Shown: positions 24,801-32,607, numbered from the stretch's first letter. The stretch: 51,670 nt of DNA from Lachnospiraceae bacterium UBA1818 (GCA_904419285.1 CAJFQZ010000019.1:1-51670); one strand, 5' to 3'. The notes: generated from the sequence alone by a model not told the origin. Numbers and translations are program-made.

Positions 24801-25405
24801 TCGGAACGGTCGGTGAGAAGACCTATGCGTTTGTCGGGCTTGAGAGGATCGGCGGCGTGATGGTCTATGATATCACTGACCCGGCCGAAGCGTCTTTTGT
24901 AAACTATATTAATTCCAGAGATTTCAGCGAGGACATCGCAGGAGACGATTCTCCGGAAGGACTGTGCTTTATCCCGGCTTCTGACAGCGTGGACGGCAAT
25001 GCATACCTGCTTGCGGCATGCGAGGTATCAGGAACAGTTGCGGCATATGAACTGACGGAAAATGCCGCTGTTGATCCGGGGGACGGACAGAAGCCAGGAG
25101 ATGATCAGAAACCGGATGACGGACAGAACCCGGGAGATGACCAGAAACCGGATGACGGACAGAACCCGGGAGATGACCAGAAACCGGGCGACGGACAGAA
25201 CCCGGATGATACCCAGAATCCGGGAGGATCCCAGGATCCGGCGGGCGGAAATGGTTCCGGCACGGGCACTGGCTCCGTCAGTCAGTCAGGAAAGGATGCT
25301 CCGAAGACCGGAGATTATGCATCCCCGATCCTTTATGGCGTGCTGATCTTTGCAGCGGCAGGAACAGCGGGGATCATGATCAGACGCAGAAGATCTGTGA
25401 GATGA
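21836..25405 (+). CDS. Sortase-anchored metallophosphatase/choice-of-anchor I surface protein
   Basis: 1189 residues from the ATG at 21836 (AGGAGGAG upstream). Order: signal peptide (1 to about 30, ending V-S-A-Q); a purple-acid-phosphatase-type N-terminal fibronectin-like domain (about 35-140); a calcineurin-like phosphoesterase domain with D148, D193, N226-H-D, H384-H and H424-D-H as metal ligands; a choice-of-anchor I beta-propeller-like region (about 600-1070, E-G-E-P-R-E-G-Y and E-G-D-S-R-E-W); a Pro/Asp repeat wall spacer; and A-P-K-T-G-D, one hydrophobic helix and R-R-R-R as sorting signal. It is probably an extracellular phosphomonoesterase or nucleotidase fixed to the wall. Single-gene unit; no sortase nearby. 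Confidence 0.88.
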   Translation: MRKIWHRSAAVVAAAAMLCTQSLSVSAQPGEAYADAAVSVEYLTIQPGATTASVNLNWYAPDGTETAMVRFGDITAQASVSELTAPTKLDTGKYTDTGKMVCKAVIEGLAPDTAYTYQISYDGGQTWSQEYTYTTPGADEFSFAFTSDPQIKEDQSHDDRGWNSADGTNQTGWAAMMEKIAEEGVNLVVSAGDQVEDQSWGKSSEYAAFFAPPEMTSIAYAPAVGNHDRHYMFADHFNLPNEMTVEGVDDNGELEQVKTTFRGQNNGTSQSHGNYIQATADEIANNSESNGVTPNAEGQYDFTERREMETKGNYYYLYDNVLFVTLNTGAYPGGNDEENAGNASVPSAGKDNSEAEAMVENFRTTMRAATSEYAGQYNWLIVTHHKSTQTVAKHAADSDIENYVDAGFEQVMDEFDVDFVLGGHDHVYSRSYVLKDGERNAERLDTFNDPDGTIYLTGNCCSDMQYYTPFESLDKTNNADFPRLANGESGSQAYLAGNLPYGNQEWNQEYSPSYAVFDVTDNKISVNVYNLSGDSVDPDSELIDSFSVTKNADGGAKTAGKENGNASLDLTQEARYDAGMTNADGGVMEIVDYNTVTGWAYAVNGQTGNLTAVAVKDMADGEKIDLLDGNDIDVKSIVEENCEGFTYGDMTSVAVSADGTKLAAAVQAEGYADNGRVAVFTCNADGTLTFEQAYETGVQPDMVTFTPDDSRILTADEGEPREGYTDGAVDPAGTVTVITLADGTAVNVNFTAYDAEENRQQLVDAGIVLKKGAVPSADFEPEYIAAGNSTAYVTLQEANAVAVIDLDSLQVTGVYSAGYEDYSRTAVDIDKKDEAYNPAVYESLRGIRMPDGAALYSVDGVDYVITANEGDSREWGDYLNEDERNFKDGETSPSGKITAENSGLSGKVVFFDSSDYDGLDDGLDYVFGGRSFTVFRADETGLTEVYDSGSEFEAKTAEYIPENFNCSNDDKSIDDRSGKKGPEAESVTIGTVGEKTYAFVGLERIGGVMVYDITDPAEASFVNYINSRDFSEDIAGDDSPEGLCFIPASDSVDGNAYLLAACEVSGTVAAYELTENAAVDPGDGQKPGDDQKPDDGQNPGDDQKPDDGQNPGDDQKPGDGQNPDDTQNPGGSQDPAGGNGSGTGTGSVSQSGKDAPKTGDYASPILYGVLIFAAAGTAGIMIRRRRSVR
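25081..25220 (+). repeat. In-frame tandem repeat coding for a wall-spanning spacer
   Basis: A 36-base unit (12 residues, G-D-D-Q-K-P-D-D-G-Q-N-P) is repeated about three to four times with few changes between the propeller region and the sorting signal. Copy number is likely variable between strains by slippage. Confidence 0.8.
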
Positions 25406-25452
25406 TCGGATGCCGGAGCAGATGAGATAACATAATACAGAGTGATAACACG

Positions 25453-25495
25453 AGCGGCAAAAGTTCTGGGGACAGGGCTTTTGCCGCTTGTTCGT
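25453..25495 (+). terminator. Probable terminator of the surface-protein gene
   Basis: AGCGGCAAAAG (25453-25463) pairs with CTTTTGCCGCT (25478-25488). Only a weak T-rich tail follows (TGTTCGT). Confidence 0.55.
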
Positions 25496-25725
25496 ATATG
25501 AAGAGAAAGAGTGTGGATGAGGAGGATGCGGGCGGCAGATTCCAGCAGGGGAAGGGGCTGAGGGGTCTGTCGGGAATAGACAGCTGTTTTGGCGCCGTTT
25601 TATAGCACAAGGGAAGCTTTTGTGATAAAATGAAGCGGAAGATTCAGGAGAGAAACAGGAGCAGAAAATGGATAAGTTTGAAAAAAGCGGAATTAAACCG
25701 AGCGTTCTGGAAGGGAGATACACAA
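25496..25725 (+). other. Gene-free leader before the response regulator
   Basis: I see no convincing gene here. A possible extended -10 (TGTGATAAAAT) lies near 25620-25630. A frame runs from 25630 into the response regulator, but it lacks a ribosome binding site and gives an atypical N-terminus. Confidence 0.3.
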
Positions 25726-26424
25726 ATGGCGCACATACTTGTAGTTGAGGACGACGCGGACATCAGCCGCCTCCTTTGCAGGATCCTGTCCAAGGGAGGA
25801 TATGAGGCGGTGCCCGCCTATTCGGGAACGGAGGCGAAGCTGCGTCTGGAGATGTCAGAGCCGGATCTGATCCTTCTGGACCTGATGCTGCCGGGAGTGA
25901 ACGGCGAGGAGATCATATCTTACGTGAGGGATGAGCTTAAAAAGCCCATCCCAATTATTGTGCTCTCGGCGAAGAACGCGCTGGAGAACAAGCTGGAGAC
26001 GATGAAGAGCGGCGCCGATGATTACATCACGAAGCCCTTCGAACCGGAGGAAGTGCTCGTGCGCATCATGGCGGTCCTCAGAAGGAGCGGGCGGGGAAAC
26101 GGTACAGCGCCGGACAGCGGCACAGAGGAGAAACTGGAGTATAAGAATCTTGCGCTCAGCGGAAGTGCTCGGGAGGCGTTGGTCAATGGGCATGCGCTTG
26201 CACTGACGCCACATGAGTTCGAGATCCTGCGGATCCTGATGAGCCGTCCGGACAAGGTTTTCTCCCGTGAAAATCTGTATGAGCAGGTCTGGAAGAACGG
26301 ATACTACGGCGAGGACAACACAGTGAATGTCCATGTGAGCAATATCAGAAAGAAGATCGCGGCAGCAGACCCGGGGGAGGAATATATCAGGACCGTCTGG
26401 GGGATCGGATTTAAGATGGCGTGA
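25726..26424 (+). CDS. OmpR/PhoB-family response regulator
   Basis: 232 residues. The receiver domain (1-118) has V-V-E-D-D acidic residues, phospho-acceptor D52 in L-L-D-L-M-L-P-G, the switch Ser of V-L-S-A-K and K-P-F; the winged-helix output domain is at about 135-230 (L-T-P-H-E-F-E-I-L, V-N-V-H-V-S-N-I-R-K-K-I, R-T-V-W-G-I-G-F). The ATG at 25726 has GGGAG upstream. Its partner kinase is encoded at 28292 behind an ABC transporter, the order found in bacitracin- and lantibiotic-sensing modules of Clostridia. Confidence 0.93.
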   Translation: MAHILVVEDDADISRLLCRILSKGGYEAVPAYSGTEAKLRLEMSEPDLILLDLMLPGVNGEEIISYVRDELKKPIPIIVLSAKNALENKLETMKSGADDYITKPFEPEEVLVRIMAVLRRSGRGNGTAPDSGTEEKLEYKNLALSGSAREALVNGHALALTPHEFEILRILMSRPDKVFSRENLYEQVWKNGYYGEDNTVNVHVSNIRKKIAAADPGEEYIRTVWGIGFKMA

Positions 26425-26434
26425 ATCTTTATAC

Positions 26435-26482
26435 TTTCTTTAAGGTTTCTTGAGGACTTATTAAAAGGCGGACAGGTATGAT
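26435..26482 (+). promoter_or_regulatory. Candidate response-regulator-dependent promoter of the ABC genes
   Basis: TTTCTT occurs at 26435-26440 and 26446-26451, exactly 11 bases apart within TTTCTTTAAGGTTTCTTGAG. That is the spacing of OmpR/PhoB-type direct repeats. A TATGAT (26477-26482) lies downstream with no good -35 hexamer, as is usual for activated promoters. Confidence 0.5.
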
Positions 26483-26537
26483 ACAGATGCATCGAAGGAA
26501 ATGAAAAAACTGAGATGTTCGAAAGACTCAAGAAAGG

Positions 26538-27473
26538 ATGAAAGAGATTATGAAAGAGATAATAGCTGAGGCGAGAAGTCTGACGAAAGTTTTCGGCAAG
26601 ACCACTGCCTTAAAAAACGTAAATCTGGGCGTGCGGCGCGGAGAGATCCTCGGGCTGGTCGGGGACAACGGTTCCGGAAAATCTACTTTTCTCAAGCTTC
26701 TTGCAGGACAGATCTTCCCCACGGAAGGGGAGGTAAGCCTGTTCGGCGTCTGCGGGGAGCGGGAACTGGCGTGGCAGAGGAGACGCGCAGGCACCATGAT
26801 CGAGGAGCCGGGATTCTATCCGCAGCTCACCGTGGAGGGAAACCTGGAATATTATCGCATCCAGAAAGGAATACCGGGAAAGGAGCAGGTCAGGGACGTG
26901 CTGAGGCAGATTGGTCTGTATGAACGGAGAAAAACATATGGAAAACAGCTCTCGCTCGGAATGAAGCAGCGCCTTGGGCTTGGAATCGCCCTGATGGGAG
27001 AGCCGGAGCTCCTGCTTTTGGATGAGCCCATCAACGGTCTGGATCCCAGCGGGATCATTGAGATGAGAGAGACACTGCGCAGACTGAATTCGGAGAAAAA
27101 TATTACGATCATCCTGTCCAGCCATATCCTGACGGAGATGGAACAGCTTGCGGACGAGTACTGTTTCCTGGACAGGGGAAGACTCTTAAAACAGATTTCA
27201 GCGGAGGAGCTTGCCGAGGAATGCGGCAGCTGCATTGAGATCCGGGTATCGGATCCGGAGCTGTTCGCGGTGAATCTGGAAAAGCAGTTCCCGGGGCAGA
27301 AGTATCAGGTGCTCCCGGGACAGAGGATCCGCATCCCGGGCGAGCACGTGGAACCGGAGAGATACAGCAGCCTTGCAGCAGAGAGCGGAATCACAGTTTC
27401 ATCGCTCTCCGTGAAGAGAACGACACTGGAAGAGTATTATATGGAGCTGAAAAAGGGAGGGAGAGAGTCATGA
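26538..27473 (+). CDS. ABC transporter ATPase of the BcrA/lantibiotic-immunity type
   Basis: 311 residues. Walker A G-D-N-G-S-G-K-S-T near 46, Q-loop region, signature L-S-L-G-M-K-Q-R near 140, Walker B L-L-L-L-D-E-P and the switch His in S-S-H-I-L are all present, followed by a C-terminal accessory domain of about 95 residues typical of BcrA-like ATPases. An alternative ATG at 26550 has a better-placed AAAGGA, so the true protein may be four residues shorter. It overlaps the permease gene by four bases (ATGA). It probably removes a cell-envelope-active peptide from the membrane. Confidence 0.9.
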   Translation: MKEIMKEIIAEARSLTKVFGKTTALKNVNLGVRRGEILGLVGDNGSGKSTFLKLLAGQIFPTEGEVSLFGVCGERELAWQRRRAGTMIEEPGFYPQLTVEGNLEYYRIQKGIPGKEQVRDVLRQIGLYERRKTYGKQLSLGMKQRLGLGIALMGEPELLLLDEPINGLDPSGIIEMRETLRRLNSEKNITIILSSHILTEMEQLADEYCFLDRGRLLKQISAEELAEECGSCIEIRVSDPELFAVNLEKQFPGQKYQVLPGQRIRIPGEHVEPERYSSLAAESGITVSSLSVKRTTLEEYYMELKKGGRES

Positions 27474-28243
27474 TCAATTACATAAGAAGTGAATTTTACC
27501 GGATACTGCATACAAAGGAAATCTATCTTTTTAATCTTCTCCTGACAGCGGGAGTCCTTGCTCTGAACGGGGGAATCCATGTCGCGGCCGCCACACTTCC
27601 GAATATCCGGTATGCGAAGGTTCAGTTTGTACTCTCGTTCCTCACCGGAAGCATGGATTTCCTCTTTGTGGCGGGAGCGGTCATGGCGGTGCTTCTGTTT
27701 TCGGGAGAACGGAGGAACGGCGTGATGAAGAACGCGGTGGCGTACGGGATGTCCAGGAGCAGTCTGTTTTTTGGAAAATGCATCGTATCTTTTGTTATGG
27801 CGTTTTTTAGCATGGTCCTTCTGACTGCTGTGTATATAGTCAGCGCCGTTCTGCTCCTGGAGGGACCGGCGCAGCCCTATGTGGAGCTGATGCTGGAAGG
27901 AATCGCAGCAAATCTGCCCTTTGCGGCTGCGGCTGTGATCCTGGCGGTGGCGTTTATCCAGTTTTTTGAAAAGGAACTGATCGCCGGCCTGGCATGGGTG
28001 GCTGTGATCTATCTGATCCCGTCGATCTGCTATTCCACAGGATTTCAGTTCGAGACTATGGCCAGGATCGCGGCGTGGATGCCGAGAAATTATCTGCTGA
28101 CAGGAGTGACCGCGGGGATGAGCGGTTATGAGTGCCTCTGGAGCGAACCTGAGGGGGCGCTGAAATGTGTGATCGCGGGAGTGATCGGGATCGTGGTATT
28201 CCTCATTCTGGGGGGATTGATCAACCGCAGGAAAGAAATCTGA
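27470..28243 (+). CDS. ABC transporter permease (ABC-2/BcrB-like)
   Basis: 257 residues with six hydrophobic helices, starting M-I-N-Y-I-R-S-E-F-Y-R-I, the usual amphipathic N-terminus of lantibiotic-immunity permeases. One such subunit may form a homodimer with the ATPase, since no second permease gene is present. It is translationally coupled to the ATPase gene through ATGA and followed 48 bases later by the sensor kinase. Confidence 0.85.
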   Translation: MINYIRSEFYRILHTKEIYLFNLLLTAGVLALNGGIHVAAATLPNIRYAKVQFVLSFLTGSMDFLFVAGAVMAVLLFSGERRNGVMKNAVAYGMSRSSLFFGKCIVSFVMAFFSMVLLTAVYIVSAVLLLEGPAQPYVELMLEGIAANLPFAAAAVILAVAFIQFFEKELIAGLAWVAVIYLIPSICYSTGFQFETMARIAAWMPRNYLLTGVTAGMSGYECLWSEPEGALKCVIAGVIGIVVFLILGGLINRRKEI

Positions 28244-28291
28244 TCCATAAAAAAGATCTGTGGGATCTGAGACGGGAAGGAGCGTGGAAAA

Positions 28292-29212
28292 ATGAGCTGT
28301 TATATTATTGCGGCGGCAGCGGTGCTGGCGGCGGTATATTTCGCCGTTCGTTCCTTCCGAATCAAAAGATCTCTGAAAAATGCGTCCGTAGAACTCCGGA
28401 AGATCACGCAGAGGCTGGAAGAAAACCGGGTGCTCAAGCAGGAGACGGCGGATCGTGACCTGGAAGAATTTTTTGTCGAGATCAACCACACGCTGAGTGA
28501 GATCCGAAGAGAAAAAAACGAATTCAGCAGGCGGGAGCAGGAGTTCAAACGGCAGATCGAGAATATCAGTCATGATCTGCGCACGCCTCTTACATCCATC
28601 CTTGGCTATCTGAAGCTCATGGATATGGAAAACGTGCCGGAGGAAGAGCGGGAGAACCTGGATACTGTTCGAAGAAAAGCAGAGGCTCTCTCAAGGCTGA
28701 TCGGACAGTTCTACGATTACTCCCGTGTGACGTCCGGGGATTATCAGCCGGAGCTTGAAGAGATGGATCTCTGCCGTCTGCTGAGGGAGACGGTTCTGGA
28801 CTCCTGGAAAGAAATCGAGGAAAAGCCTTTTGAATTTGCATTTCATATACCGGAACGGCCGGTCATGATGCGCGGAAATGAGAACTGTTCGGAGCGTATC
28901 ATCCGAAACCTGCTTCAGAATGCAGTGCGTTATGCGGAACACTGTCTTGAGATCAGCCTGAAGGAAGAAAACGGAAGCGTGATCCTGGTCTTTGAGAATG
29001 ACGTTTCAGATTTTACACAGGGGGACGTGGAGCAGCTGTTCCGGAGATTTTATGTGAAAGATCCGTCCAGAAACAGTCAGGGGACGGGGCTTGGGCTTAC
29101 TATTGCCAGAACTCTTGCTGAAAAGACGGGAGGAAGTATGAGGGCGGAGCTTGTCGGTGAGGACCGGCTGCGGTTTACGGTGGAGTGGGAAAGTGCAGAT
29201 GCGGTACACTGA
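28292..29212 (+). CDS. Sensor histidine kinase of the ABC-linked two-component system
   Basis: 306 residues. One N-terminal membrane helix (about 2-20) is followed by a short coiled-coil linker, a HisKA domain with H94 in I-S-H-D-L-R-T-P-L-T-S, and a HATPase domain with the N box (N-L-L-Q-N-A-V-R-Y), a weak G1 box and G-T-G-L-G-L-T. It has no extracellular sensor loop, so the kinase probably senses through the membrane or the transporter. GGAAGGAG lies ten bases before the ATG. It closes the regulator-ATPase-permease-kinase operon. Confidence 0.9.
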   Translation: MSCYIIAAAAVLAAVYFAVRSFRIKRSLKNASVELRKITQRLEENRVLKQETADRDLEEFFVEINHTLSEIRREKNEFSRREQEFKRQIENISHDLRTPLTSILGYLKLMDMENVPEEERENLDTVRRKAEALSRLIGQFYDYSRVTSGDYQPELEEMDLCRLLRETVLDSWKEIEEKPFEFAFHIPERPVMMRGNENCSERIIRNLLQNAVRYAEHCLEISLKEENGSVILVFENDVSDFTQGDVEQLFRRFYVKDPSRNSQGTGLGLTIARTLAEKTGGSMRAELVGEDRLRFTVEWESADAVH

Positions 29213-29280
29213 GGACTGCGGGAATGGAAATATTGAAGTGTAAAGAGTGTATTTGGAAAAAGTAAAGATTTTCCCTCGGA

Positions 29281-29309
29281 TTGACTTCTATGTCTCAAGA
29301 GACTATAAT
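29281..29309 (+). promoter_or_regulatory. Sigma-A promoter of feoAB
   Basis: TTGACT (29281-29286), a 17-base spacer and TATAAT (29304-29309), 51 bases before the feoA start. Confidence 0.85.
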
Positions 29310-29315
29310 GCTTAT

Positions 29316-29330
29316 GGAGAATAATTATCA
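29316..29330 (+). promoter_or_regulatory. Fur-like box over the feoAB start site
   Basis: GGAGAATAATTATCA matches 12 of the 14 defined positions of the 7-1-7 Fur consensus TGATAATnATTATCA. It covers the expected transcription start just after the -10 element, so iron-loaded Fur would block initiation. Confidence 0.65.
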
Positions 29331-29359
29331 ATTAAGAATGCATGCAAAGGATGAGGCAT

Positions 29360-29587
29360 ATGAGACTGAAAGAAGGAAAAGATAATCATACCTATATCGT
29401 TCAGGAAATACATATTGAACTGAACCTGGAGCGCCGGCTGGAAGCGCTGGGGCTGACCCAGGGGGCTGAGATCACGATTCTGAATAATGACAAAAAAGGG
29501 GCATTGACGGTACGGTTCAGAGGAACTAGATTTGCGCTCGGACGCCGCATCGCTGACAACATCATCGTGAAGGAGGCGGTAGCATGA
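29360..29587 (+). CDS. feoA: FeoA, ferrous iron transport accessory protein
   Basis: 75 residues, an SH3-like FeoA domain: L-E-R-R-L-E-A-L-G-L-T-Q-G-A-E-I-T-I-L and F-R-G-T-R-F-A-L-G-R-R-I-A are the family pattern. FeoA binds FeoB and is needed for Fe(II) uptake. The ATG at 29360 has AAGGA eight to nine bases upstream; an ATG at 29342 is also in frame. It overlaps feoB by four bases (ATGA). Confidence 0.92.
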   Translation: MRLKEGKDNHTYIVQEIHIELNLERRLEALGLTQGAEITILNNDKKGALTVRFRGTRFALGRRIADNIIVKEAVA

Positions 29588-31629
29588 GCGGAAAGATCAT
29601 CAATGTAGGGTTCATCGGGAATCCGAACTGCGGCAAGACCACACTTTTCAACGCATATACAGGCGCGAACCTGAAGGTCGCCAACTGGCCGGGCGTTACG
29701 GTGGAGAAGAAAGAGGGGAAGACCTTTTACAAGGGGCAGGAGTTCAAGCTGATCGATCTGCCCGGTATCTACAGCCTTACTTCCTATACAATGGAAGAAA
29801 AGGTTTCCAGAGAGTGTATCATGAGTGATGAAGTGGATGTCATCGTGGATGTGGCGGACGCTTCCTGTCTGGAGAGAAATCTGTATCTGACGCTGCAGCT
29901 CATAGAACTGGGAAAGCCGGTCGTTCTGGCACTTAATATGATGGATGTTGTGGAAGAGCGGGGAATGGAGATTGACCTGCACCGTCTGCCGGAGATGCTG
30001 GGAATTCCCTGTATTCCGGTTTCTGCGAGAAAACGGAGCGGACTTGAGATCCTGATGCATGCCGTGGCGCATCACAATGAATATGAGAAGCAGGGGCCGT
30101 TCATTCATCATCACGCTAATAAATCGAATCATCAGCATAATCACCACAGTGAGTATGCGATGGTGTACAGCGACGGGATCGAGGATAAGATCGACCTGAT
30201 CATTGATCAGTTCCGAAAGAAATATCCGGATATGAAAAATATGCGCTGGCACGCGATCAAGGTGCTGGAACAGGATTCTTCCGTTATGGAAAAGTATCCC
30301 ATAGATACAGACGGAATCGTAGACCGCAGTTATGAGAAGGACATTATCAATGAAAAATATGACTTTATCGATGAGGTCATTGAGGAAGTGCTTGTAAATA
30401 AGAGTGAGAAGGAGGAGCGGACGGATCGGATCGACCGATTCATGACAGGAAAATGGCTGGGGCTTCCGATCTTTCTGCTCATCATGGCGCTCGTGTTCTT
30501 CCTTACATTTACAGTGGGCGACTGGCTGAAAGGATATTTTGAAACAGGACTTGACCTGCTTACCGGATTTGTGGGAAATGCCTTTGAAACAGCGGGGGTA
30601 TCGCCGATGATCGAGTCTCTGATCGTGGACGGTATCATCTCCGGCGTGGGCGGGATCCTGACCTTCCTGCCGAACATTTTCATCCTGTTTCTTGCCCTCG
30701 CGTTCCTTGAGGACAGCGGATACATGGCGAGAGTAGCGTTTGTCATGGATGACATTATGGGGCATCTGGGGCTTTCGGGAAGAGCGTTTCTCCCCATGCT
30801 GCTGGGATTCGGATGCTCTGTGCCCGCGATCATGGCGTCGAGAGCGCTGGAGCATAGGAAGGACAGGCTGAAGACGATCCTGGTGACGCCTTTTATGTCG
30901 TGCAGCGCTAGACTTCCGATCTATGTGCTGTTTTCTTCCATGTTTTTTGGAAAGTATGCCATGGTCGCCTGCTATTCCATGTATCTTCTCGGCATCGTGG
31001 TGGCTATCCTGACTGCCTATATCCTGTCGAAGGTGGATGGCAGCAAAGCAGAAAACGAGCTGCTTATCGAGCTTCCTGAATACAAGGCGCCTAATGCGCG
31101 GACGATCGCGCTCTATGTGTGGGAGAAAGTGAAAGATTATCTGACGAAAGCAGGGACGGTGATCTTTCTTGCATCCATCATCATGTGGGTGCTGCTGAAT
31201 TTCGGAACGAGTGGATATGTGACGGACATCTCGGAGAGCTTCGGATCTCTGATCGGAAAAGCGATCGTGCCGTTCTTTGCTCCGCTGGGACTGGGATACT
31301 GGCAGATCGTGGTGGCGCTGATCTCAGGAATTGCGGCAAAGGAAGTCGTGGTGTCCAGCTGTAGCGTACTCTTTGGAATCCAGAATATCACCACCGCTCA
31401 CGGAATGAACAGCTTTGTGACTCTGCTGGCTTCCATGGGCTTCGGCGCGGCGAACGCGTATTCTCTGATGGTATTCTGCCTGCTGTATGTACCTTGTACG
31501 GCGACGATTGCTACGATCAACCGAGAGGTTGGCAGTAAAAAAATGACTTTCGGCATTATTCTGTTTCAGCTGGCGGTTGCGTGGGTAGTGAGTTTCATTG
31601 CCTACCATATTGCAGGGCTGTTCCTGTAG
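29584..31629 (+). CDS. feoB: FeoB, ferrous iron transporter
   Basis: 681 residues. The N-terminal GTPase has G12-N-P-N-C-G-K-T-T (G1), D-L-P-G-I-Y (G3), L-N-M-M-D (G4) and V-S-A-R-K (G5), followed by a helical GDI-type linker and a membrane domain with two Gate motifs, including the P-M-L-L-G-F-G-C-S-V-P-A stretch. Unusual is a His-rich insert at about residues 158-190 with ten His in some 32 residues, between G domain and linker. Under the Fur-like box, and coupled to feoA. No feoC follows. Confidence 0.96.
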   Translation: MSGKIINVGFIGNPNCGKTTLFNAYTGANLKVANWPGVTVEKKEGKTFYKGQEFKLIDLPGIYSLTSYTMEEKVSRECIMSDEVDVIVDVADASCLERNLYLTLQLIELGKPVVLALNMMDVVEERGMEIDLHRLPEMLGIPCIPVSARKRSGLEILMHAVAHHNEYEKQGPFIHHHANKSNHQHNHHSEYAMVYSDGIEDKIDLIIDQFRKKYPDMKNMRWHAIKVLEQDSSVMEKYPIDTDGIVDRSYEKDIINEKYDFIDEVIEEVLVNKSEKEERTDRIDRFMTGKWLGLPIFLLIMALVFFLTFTVGDWLKGYFETGLDLLTGFVGNAFETAGVSPMIESLIVDGIISGVGGILTFLPNIFILFLALAFLEDSGYMARVAFVMDDIMGHLGLSGRAFLPMLLGFGCSVPAIMASRALEHRKDRLKTILVTPFMSCSARLPIYVLFSSMFFGKYAMVACYSMYLLGIVVAILTAYILSKVDGSKAENELLIELPEYKAPNARTIALYVWEKVKDYLTKAGTVIFLASIIMWVLLNFGTSGYVTDISESFGSLIGKAIVPFFAPLGLGYWQIVVALISGIAAKEVVVSSCSVLFGIQNITTAHGMNSFVTLLASMGFGAANAYSLMVFCLLYVPCTATIATINREVGSKKMTFGIILFQLAVAWVVSFIAYHIAGLFL

Positions 31630-31773
31630 GCTCCTTTAAGACCGGTTCCGCAGGGCGTGCTTTCAAGAAGCGCCCGGGAGGGAAGGTCTTCAGGAGAGGA
31701 TCCTGCAGGCTGGAATCATAAGATGGTCCAAAGGGAAATGTCCGCGGGGGCTGAGGTGGCAGGTCAGCCCGTC
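31630..31773. other. Convergent intergenic region with two hairpins
   Basis: GGGC-GT-GCTT/AAGC-GCCC (31653-31675) and GGGCTGA/TCAGCCC (31748-31754 with 31764-31770) lie between feoB (+) and truA (-). Neither has a clear T run. No gene is seen. Confidence 0.4.
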
Positions 31774-32523
31774 TCAGTCCGTCGACGGAGGATATTGGAT
31801 GTTTTTAAGCAGGAGACTCTTTGCTTCGGCGGGATCTCCTGCTTTTTCTGTTCCTCCGAAGATGGCAGGAATACATTCGGGAGATCTCTTCCCGGAGCCG
31901 CATTCGATCAGGGTGCCGGCGATGAGGGCAGGCATCTGGTGCAGGAAATCGTCCGCCGTGATCTGGATCGTGAGACAGGAGGCTCCCTGGAAAAAACGGA
32001 TGTCCAATACGGATTTCTCCGTTCCCTTCTTTTTCCGCCCGGAAGAAAAGGCGCGGAAATCGTGTCGTCCTGTGAGCAGCGAGGCTGCGGCTTCCATGAG
32101 TTTGATATCCGGAGCCGGAGAGCAGTGGGCTGTAAATCCGGCTGTGAATATGTCATATATTTCTGAAGTGCAGATGCGGCACTCGTAAGTGCGAGATACG
32201 GCATTCAGATCAGCGCGGAACCGTTCCGGGGCATTTTCCGCAGTGAGAACGGCAATATCTCTGGGAAGATAACGGTTGAGTCCGTGAATGAATTCTTCCG
32301 GGCAAAGGGCAGTATCTGTCTGAAAGCTGATGGTCTGCGCCAGCGCGTGTACGCCCGGATCGGTCCGCGCGCCGGCGTGGATAGCGATGTCCTCTCCGGT
32401 CATGCGGTTCAGGATCTCATTTATTTTGTAGGATACGGAACGCCGGAGACCATCTTTCTCCGGACGCTGCCATCCCAGATAGCGGGTCCCGTCATACTGG
32501 ATGGTAAGTCTGATGTTCTGCAT
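31774..32523 (-). CDS. truA: tRNA pseudouridine synthase A
   Basis: 249 residues of normal length. TruA isomerises uridines 38-40 of the anticodon stem-loop. The catalytic Asp lies in G-A-R-T-D-P-G-V-H-A near residue 54 (the family usually has R-T-D-A/K-G-V-H-A); N-terminal I-R-L-T-I-Q-Y-D-G-T-R-Y-L-G-W-Q and the S-R-T-Y-E-C-R-I strand are also typical. Some divergent residues (K-K-K-G around 170, Q-M-P-A-L) suggest a second TruA paralogue rather than the one in the ribosomal-protein operon. It is a single gene, convergent with feoB. Confidence 0.88.
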   Translation of the reverse strand: MQNIRLTIQYDGTRYLGWQRPEKDGLRRSVSYKINEILNRMTGEDIAIHAGARTDPGVHALAQTISFQTDTALCPEEFIHGLNRYLPRDIAVLTAENAPERFRADLNAVSRTYECRICTSEIYDIFTAGFTAHCSPAPDIKLMEAAASLLTGRHDFRAFSSGRKKKGTEKSVLDIRFFQGASCLTIQITADDFLHQMPALIAGTLIECGSGKRSPECIPAIFGGTEKAGDPAEAKSLLLKNIQYPPSTD

Positions 32524-32607
32524 GAGTGTTTCCTCTTTTCTCTGTACGCTTTGGCGTAAACAGTGATCTTTGTCCTATTCTAAACGAAATCCTGTGGAAA
32601 GTACAGA

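Noticed and set aside
25499-25606. 35-codon frame between the surface protein and the response regulator
   Set aside because: No ribosome binding site and Gly/Arg-rich composition without any recognisable pattern.
27437-28573. 378-codon minus-strand frame over the ABC permease and kinase
   Set aside because: Antisense to two genes whose domains are evident; composition dominated by His, Arg and Ser.
29401-30855. 484-codon open frame on the minus strand across feoAB
   Set aside because: Antisense to two clear genes with coupled starts, His/Arg-rich composition, no start signal.
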